64,000 nt of DNA, from assembly GCF_900109645.1 (NCBI RefSeq), contig NZ_FOBG01000004.1, forward strand, positions 186,001-250,000, written 5' to 3'. The DNA is from Duganella sp. CF402 (GTDB lineage Bacteria; Pseudomonadota; Gammaproteobacteria; Burkholderiales; Burkholderiaceae_D). Shown piece after piece: positions 59,891 through 64,000 of the stretch; position 1 is the stretch's first letter; the number at the start of each line of letters is the position of its first letter. A program made the position numbers and the translations under genes. The notes below the pieces were generated by a model that was not told the DNA's origin, did not search any database, and worked only from the letters and a program-made list of their open reading frames with translations.

Positions 59891-59910
59891 AAATGCGAAT
59901 TATTATCAAT
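59891..59910 (-). promoter_or_regulatory. Fur-box-like operator
   Basis: On the minus strand ATTGATAATAATTCGCATTT matches the Fur consensus pattern (GATAATxATTxxCATT), about 70-90 bases before the siderophore receptor start. Iron-repressed expression is expected. Confidence 0.7.
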
Positions 59911-59977
59911 ATGATTTAGATAGGGGCGTGACGGTGCCGGCGTTGCGGAAACGCCTAAAAAAGCGGCAGGGAAGAGC

Positions 59978-62900
59978 TTAGGATTGTTCGCGTTCCAGCC
60001 AGGCGCGGGCCTGGGCCAGAGTCTGGTCCAGCTCGGTGCGGACGTTGCGGTAGAGCGCGTCGAGCTCGTCCTCGCGCTGATCGTGGATGGCGTCTTCCGC
60101 CGCCATCGTGGCCTGGATCAGGCGCCGCGCACCGAGCACGCCGACCGCGCCGCGCAGACTGTGGAAGGCGCGGGCGGCATCGCGCAGCCGGCCTTCCTGC
60201 AGCGCCACGGCGGCCTGGTCGAGCGGCTCGCTGCCGCTGTCGATGGCGCCGCGCACCATCTTGAACATGGCAGCGCGGCCTTTGGGATCCTTGCCCATCA
60301 CCCGCATCAGGCCGTCCATATTAAAGATGGCGGCTTCGCCGGTCGGCATGGGCGAACTGACCAGCCTGGGTGGCGGCGCGGTCGCCGCCGCTTGTGTCGG
60401 CGCCGGCAGGGGCGCGCCCAGCGGCACGGCGTCGCGCGGGGCGAACACCGGGGCCGGCGTTGGCGGGTCTGCCGCTGCCGCCATCGCGGCCAGCAAGTCG
60501 TCTTCGGACGGCAGCGCTGCCGCCGCTGCGGCGGATGGCGGCGCCGAGTTTGCCTGCAGTGGCTGCAGCGGTTGCGGCAAGTGCTGGCGCAGCACCGCCA
60601 GCATTTCCTCCACCTCGATCGGCTTGGGAATGAAGTCGGTGATGCCGGAATCGCGGCTGCGCTCGCGCTCGGACTCCAGCACCCCGGCCGTCATGGCGAT
60701 GATCGGCAAGGTCAGCTTCAGTTCCTCGCGCAGGATGCGGGTGGCGGTGAAGCCGTCCATCACCGGCATTTGCATGTCCATCAGCACCATGTCGTACTCG
60801 CCGGGGCGTTCGCGCAGGATATCGACCGCCTGGCGGCCGTCGCCGGCGATGTCCAGCGTGGCGCCGGCGTGCTCGAGGATGCCGCGCGCCACCGCCTGGT
60901 TCAGCAGATTGTCTTCCACCAGCAGGAAGTGGATGTCGGCCAGGGTGCCGACGATGCCCTGCTCGGCCGCCGCCTGCGGATCGGCCTCGCCCTGCGCGGC
61001 CACGGCCTGGTGCAGCGCGTCGAACAGGTTGGAGCTGGTGATCGGCTTGACCAGCACCACGTCCGCCTCCGGCGCGCTGGAAATTTCCTCGATGCGGTCG
61101 CGGGCGAAGGCGTTCAGCATCACCACGATCGGCTGCGGCTTGCCGTTGGCGGCGGCGCGGATGCCCTTGGCCGTGGCCAGCCCGTCCATGCCCGGCATAT
61201 GCCAGTCGGCCAGTACCACGTCGTACGGTTGCTGGCGCTCGAGGCTCTGGCGGTAGCGCCGCAGCGCGGCCTCGCCCGAATCGACCTCGTCGGCTTGCCA
61301 GCCCCAGGCGCGGATCAGGCGCGCCACCAGCTCGCGGCTGGTGCGGTTGTCGTCGGCCACCAGCAGGCGCAGCTGGCCCAGCGCCGGCTTGCGCCGTTCG
61401 TCGCTCTGGTCGGCCTGGATTTCAAACGGCAGGCTGTACCAGAAGGTCGAGCCCTGCCCCGGCCGGCTGCTGACAGCGATCTGTCCACCCATCAGCTCGA
61501 TCAATCGCTTGGTGATGGCCAGCCCGAGGCCGGTGCCGCCGAAGCGCCGCGTGATGCTCTGGTCGCCCTGCGAGAAGGCGTTGAACAGCTGGCCGAGCTG
61601 GGTTTCGGTCATGCCCATGCCGGTGTCGCGCACCTCGAAGCGCAGCAGCGCGCTGTGGTCGTCGCGCGCGGTAAGTGCCACGCTGACCACCACCTCGCCC
61701 TGCTCGGTGAACTTGATGGCGTTGCCGGCCAGGTTGATCAGGATTTGCTGCAGCCGCATCGAATCGCCGCGCAGGCGGTTCGGGATGGCGGCGTCGACGC
61801 TGATGGCCAGCTCCAGTTCCTTGTCGCCGGCGTTCATGGTCATCATGGTGGCCAGCGAATCCATCACATCGTTGAGCGCGAAGTCGACCGGCGACAGTTC
61901 CAGCTTGCGCGCCTCGATCTTGGAAAAGTCCAGCACGTCGTTGAGGATGCCCAGCAGCGACTGGCCGGAGACCCGCACCATGTTCAGGTATTTGCGCTGC
62001 TGCGGCGTCAGCTGGGTATTGCCGAGCAGGTAGACCATGCCCAGCACCGCATTCATCGGGGTGCGGATTTCATGGCTCATATTGGCCACGAAATCGCTCT
62101 TGGCGCGGTTGGCGGCCTGGGCGCGGTCGCGCTCGCGCTCAAGTTCGGTGGCGCGCTGCTCGACCTCGAGGCGCAGGCGGTGGCGCTCGGTGATGTCGGA
62201 AATCACCGCCAGCACCTTGGTGCCCTGGTCGGTGCGCACCGCGCTCAGGTTGACCTCGACCGGGAACTCGCTGCCGTCGCGGCGCAGGCCGAATAGCACC
62301 TTGCCCTGCCCCATGCGCACCGGCTCGGCGCTGAGGCGGTCGGCAAAGAAGCGATGGCGGTGGTGGGCGTGGTTGGCGCGCAGCCGTTCCGGCACCAGCA
62401 TTTCCAGCGGCTGGCCGAGCACCTCGTCGCGTTCGTAGCCGAAGCAGCGCTCGCCCTCGCGGTTGAAGGTTTCGATGCGGCCGTCCACGCCCACCACCAC
62501 GATCGCGTTGGGCGCGAACTCGACCAGGCTTTGCAGGCGCGCGTCGGCCGCCAGCCGTTCGTGCATCAACTCGTTGAAGGCCGAGGTCAGCTGGCCGACC
62601 TCGTCGCGCGCGTGCACCGGCAGCGGCGTGAAGCTGGCCGGATGGGCGCGCAGCGCGACGATGGCGTTGCGGAGTTTGATCAGCGGCGCCATCAGGCGCA
62701 GCGTGAGCACGCTGATCAGCAGCGCCGTCAGCACCGCCGCCGCGCCGCTCCACAGCAGCACACGCCGCAGCACGCCCTCGAACGGCTCGAACGCTTCCTC
62801 GGCCGGCAGCGAGGTGGCCAGCAGCCAGTCGACCGACTTCAGCTGCTTGTAGCTGTTAAGGGTTTGCCGGCCCTCGCCCATGCCCATCACCGTGCCCTCG

Positions 62901-63616
62901 AAGCCCTCTTCCAGCGCGCGCGTGGTGGCCGGATTGGCGTTGGCCGCGCGCGGCTTGAGCAGGCGGGCGATATCGGGATGCAGCACGTACACCGGCACCG
63001 CGTCGCGCGTCAGCGCAAAGTAGTAGCCGCTGCGGCCGACCTTCGCGGTGCGCAGGTGGCCCAGCAGATTGTCCTTGTACAGGCGCAGCACGCCCATCAG
63101 CACGCAGCGCACCTCGCCCTTGGCGTCCAGCACCGGCGCCACCATCTGCACGATGGGCTGCTTGTTGGAGCGGCCGATCAGTGGTTCGGTGATCATCGGC
63201 TTGCGGGTGCGCATTACGGTCTTGAAGTAGGCGCGGTCGGAGGCATCGATGCCGACCCGGCCCGGCACCAGCGGCAGGTCGGAAATGATCTTGCCTTGCG
63301 GATCGAGCACCAGCAAGTCGTCGAACAGCGACAGCACGGCGCGGTTGTTGTAATACTCGCGCAGCTGGTCCTCGGCGATCGGCAAGCTGGCCGGCTGGTT
63401 GCGCGCGGACAGCGCGATGATATCGAGCAGCATGGTCAGCTTGTCGTCGAGCTCTTGCGCAGAGCGATTGATCAGCGCGGTCTGCTGCGTGAACAGCACC
63501 CGCGTGTAATCTTCCTGCATGCGCCGGGTCTGGACCAGCGTGACCAGGCCTATCATCAGGACCGAGGTAATGCTGGTAGCGAGCGCGACTTTAGCCTTGA
63601 TGCCGAGAGGCTTCAT
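59978..63616 (-). CDS. hybrid sensor histidine kinase (dCache-HAMP-PAS-HisKA-HATPase-REC-REC-HPt)
   Basis: A 1212-residue hybrid kinase. TM1 is about 10-30, dCache 35-285, TM2 287-308, HAMP to ~362, PAS 365-475. HisKA has the phosphorylated His515 (SHEIRTP); HATPase has DTGMGM (664-669) and GGTGLGLA. REC1 has phospho-acceptor Asp804 (LADWHMP) and Lys857; REC2 Asp947 (LMDMQMP) and Lys998. A Pro/Ala-rich linker (1020-1090) leads to HPt with His1152 (FHSLRGAVG). All catalytic residues are intact, so a full internal phosphorelay is possible. Signal and output regulator are unknown. Confidence 0.94.
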   Translation of the reverse strand: MKPLGIKAKVALATSITSVLMIGLVTLVQTRRMQEDYTRVLFTQQTALINRSAQELDDKLTMLLDIIALSARNQPASLPIAEDQLREYYNNRAVLSLFDDLLVLDPQGKIISDLPLVPGRVGIDASDRAYFKTVMRTRKPMITEPLIGRSNKQPIVQMVAPVLDAKGEVRCVLMGVLRLYKDNLLGHLRTAKVGRSGYYFALTRDAVPVYVLHPDIARLLKPRAANANPATTRALEEGFEGTVMGMGEGRQTLNSYKQLKSVDWLLATSLPAEEAFEPFEGVLRRVLLWSGAAAVLTALLISVLTLRLMAPLIKLRNAIVALRAHPASFTPLPVHARDEVGQLTSAFNELMHERLAADARLQSLVEFAPNAIVVVGVDGRIETFNREGERCFGYERDEVLGQPLEMLVPERLRANHAHHRHRFFADRLSAEPVRMGQGKVLFGLRRDGSEFPVEVNLSAVRTDQGTKVLAVISDITERHRLRLEVEQRATELERERDRAQAANRAKSDFVANMSHEIRTPMNAVLGMVYLLGNTQLTPQQRKYLNMVRVSGQSLLGILNDVLDFSKIEARKLELSPVDFALNDVMDSLATMMTMNAGDKELELAISVDAAIPNRLRGDSMRLQQILINLAGNAIKFTEQGEVVVSVALTARDDHSALLRFEVRDTGMGMTETQLGQLFNAFSQGDQSITRRFGGTGLGLAITKRLIELMGGQIAVSSRPGQGSTFWYSLPFEIQADQSDERRKPALGQLRLLVADDNRTSRELVARLIRAWGWQADEVDSGEAALRRYRQSLERQQPYDVVLADWHMPGMDGLATAKGIRAAANGKPQPIVVMLNAFARDRIEEISSAPEADVVLVKPITSSNLFDALHQAVAAQGEADPQAAAEQGIVGTLADIHFLLVEDNLLNQAVARGILEHAGATLDIAGDGRQAVDILRERPGEYDMVLMDMQMPVMDGFTATRILREELKLTLPIIAMTAGVLESERERSRDSGITDFIPKPIEVEEMLAVLRQHLPQPLQPLQANSAPPSAAAAAALPSEDDLLAAMAAAADPPTPAPVFAPRDAVPLGAPLPAPTQAAATAPPPRLVSSPMPTGEAAIFNMDGLMRVMGKDPKGRAAMFKMVRGAIDSGSEPLDQAAVALQEGRLRDAARAFHSLRGAVGVLGARRLIQATMAAEDAIHDQREDELDALYRNVRTELDQTLAQARAWLEREQS

Positions 63617-63677
63617 ATCATCCTTGATCTAGCGAGGGCTGGGTCGATTCTCCTATCAATGGCTTACCTTGGCAAGA

Positions 63678-63712
63678 AAGAAAAAGCCAGCGTGCGCGGG
63701 GCACGCTGGCTT
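63678..63712 (-). terminator. Rho-independent terminator of the hydrolase gene
   Basis: Perfect 12-bp stem AAGCCAGCGTGC / GCACGCTGGCTT with a GCGGG loop. On the minus strand a T-rich tail follows. It ends the alpha/beta hydrolase transcript. Confidence 0.88.
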
Positions 63713-63732
63713 GTTTGCAGCACGTAAGCGGA

Positions 63733-64000
63733 TTAATTTTTTGCGGCGGCGAGAATCACCTCGGCCACCTTGGCCGGCTGCGACACCATCGGCACGTGGC
63801 TGGTTGGCAGCGTGGTGGTGACAGCGTTGATTTTCTTGGCGAACGCTTGCTCCAGCTCCGGCGCGATCATGCGGTCCTTGCTTGCAACGATGTAGTAATT
63901 GGCCTTGTTCTTCCACGCGGCCACGGTGGTGGTTTCACCGAAGGCCTTGGCGGCGATCGGGCCCTGGGTGGCGGCGATCAGCGCGGCCTGGGCCGGCGTC
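63733..64000 (-). CDS. alpha/beta fold hydrolase (C-terminal part)
   Basis: The reading frame enters from the right edge; only the last ~88 residues are visible. The segment YYIVASKDRMIAPELEQAFA holds the acidic residue region and TSHVPMVSQPAKVAEVI contains the catalytic His of the alpha/beta hydrolase triad. The pattern resembles salicylate-esterase/hydroxynitrile-lyase-like hydrolases. Catalytic Ser lies outside the window. Substrate is unknown. Confidence 0.8.
   Translation of the reverse strand, partial: TPAQAALIAATQGPIAAKAFGETTTVAAWKNKANYYIVASKDRMIAPELEQAFAKKINAVTTTLPTSHVPMVSQPAKVAEVILAAAKN

Noticed and set aside
1..64000. CRISPR arrays, tRNA/rRNA genes, insertion sequences, prophage genes
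   Set aside because: No regular direct repeats with unique spacers, no tRNA cloverleaf, no transposase or phage structural protein was found by reading both strands.

Overview
The window looks like a chromosomal segment of a high-GC betaproteobacterium, most likely Oxalobacteraceae (Massilia/Duganella/Janthinobacterium type). This rests on protein character: full-length Burkholderiales-like atp, par, mnm and glm genes, DUF6279 and DUF4214 families, a CHASE8 GGDEF/EAL module, an ACS-type MFS carrier and TonB receptors. No dedicated marker such as rRNA is present, so genus is inference. I see no tRNA, rRNA, CRISPR array, insertion sequence or prophage.

Layout. 0-1.5 kb: end of a polyamine-type operon (DUF4178 protein, glycine-rich micropeptide, AdoMet decarboxylase). 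1.5-4.7 kb: small stress and accessory genes (VOC protein, GST, AraC regulator, a HigB2/HigA2-like toxin-antitoxin pair, a 70-nt hairpin, an orphan DUF433 protein). 4.8-18.5 kb, minus strand: the origin-proximal cluster mnmG-rsmG-parA-parB-atpIBEFHAGDC, interrupted between parB and atpI by a secreted glycosidase fused to DUF4214 repeats. Two consensus parS sites lie just upstream of mnmG, so this region probably nucleates chromosome segregation. Between parA and rsmG is a strict 9-bp-period array of TTTATA/TATAAA hexamers.

18.7-30.2 kb: a TSUP exporter, an iron-type alcohol dehydrogenase, a branched-chain-amino-acid-type ABC operon (livG-F-J-H-M) that runs directly into a lipoprotein 3-hydroxybutyrate oligomer hydrolase, then a nitronate monooxygenase/GMC oxidoreductase pair. 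30.2-34.2 kb: a GGDEF/EAL sensor and an MTA/SAH nucleosidase, each preceded by a diverged copy of the same ~190-bp intergenic segment carrying DnaA-box-like sequences. 34.3-41.2 kb: proline catabolism (putA with a divergent Lrp-type regulator), a chemoreceptor and a LysR regulator. 41.3-49.7 kb: housekeeping genes (ferredoxin, coaD, rsmD, glmU, glmS), a second Lrp-type regulator and an intergenic tract dense in GGATAA.

49.7-64 kb: an MFS carrier; a TonB receptor-YfiR-GGDEF/EAL signalling operon; a decayed MFS fragment; a ParD-like/methionine aminopeptidase operon with an operator-like palindrome; a Fur-type iron uptake unit (catecholate siderophore receptor and PiuC); a very large hybrid histidine kinase; and the end of an alpha/beta hydrolase gene.

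The best candidates for something undescribed are the 9-bp hexamer array beside parA, the duplicated DnaA-box-rich upstream regions around the GGDEF/EAL gene, the GGATAA tract after glmU, and the ParD-like/MetAP pair with its own operator.
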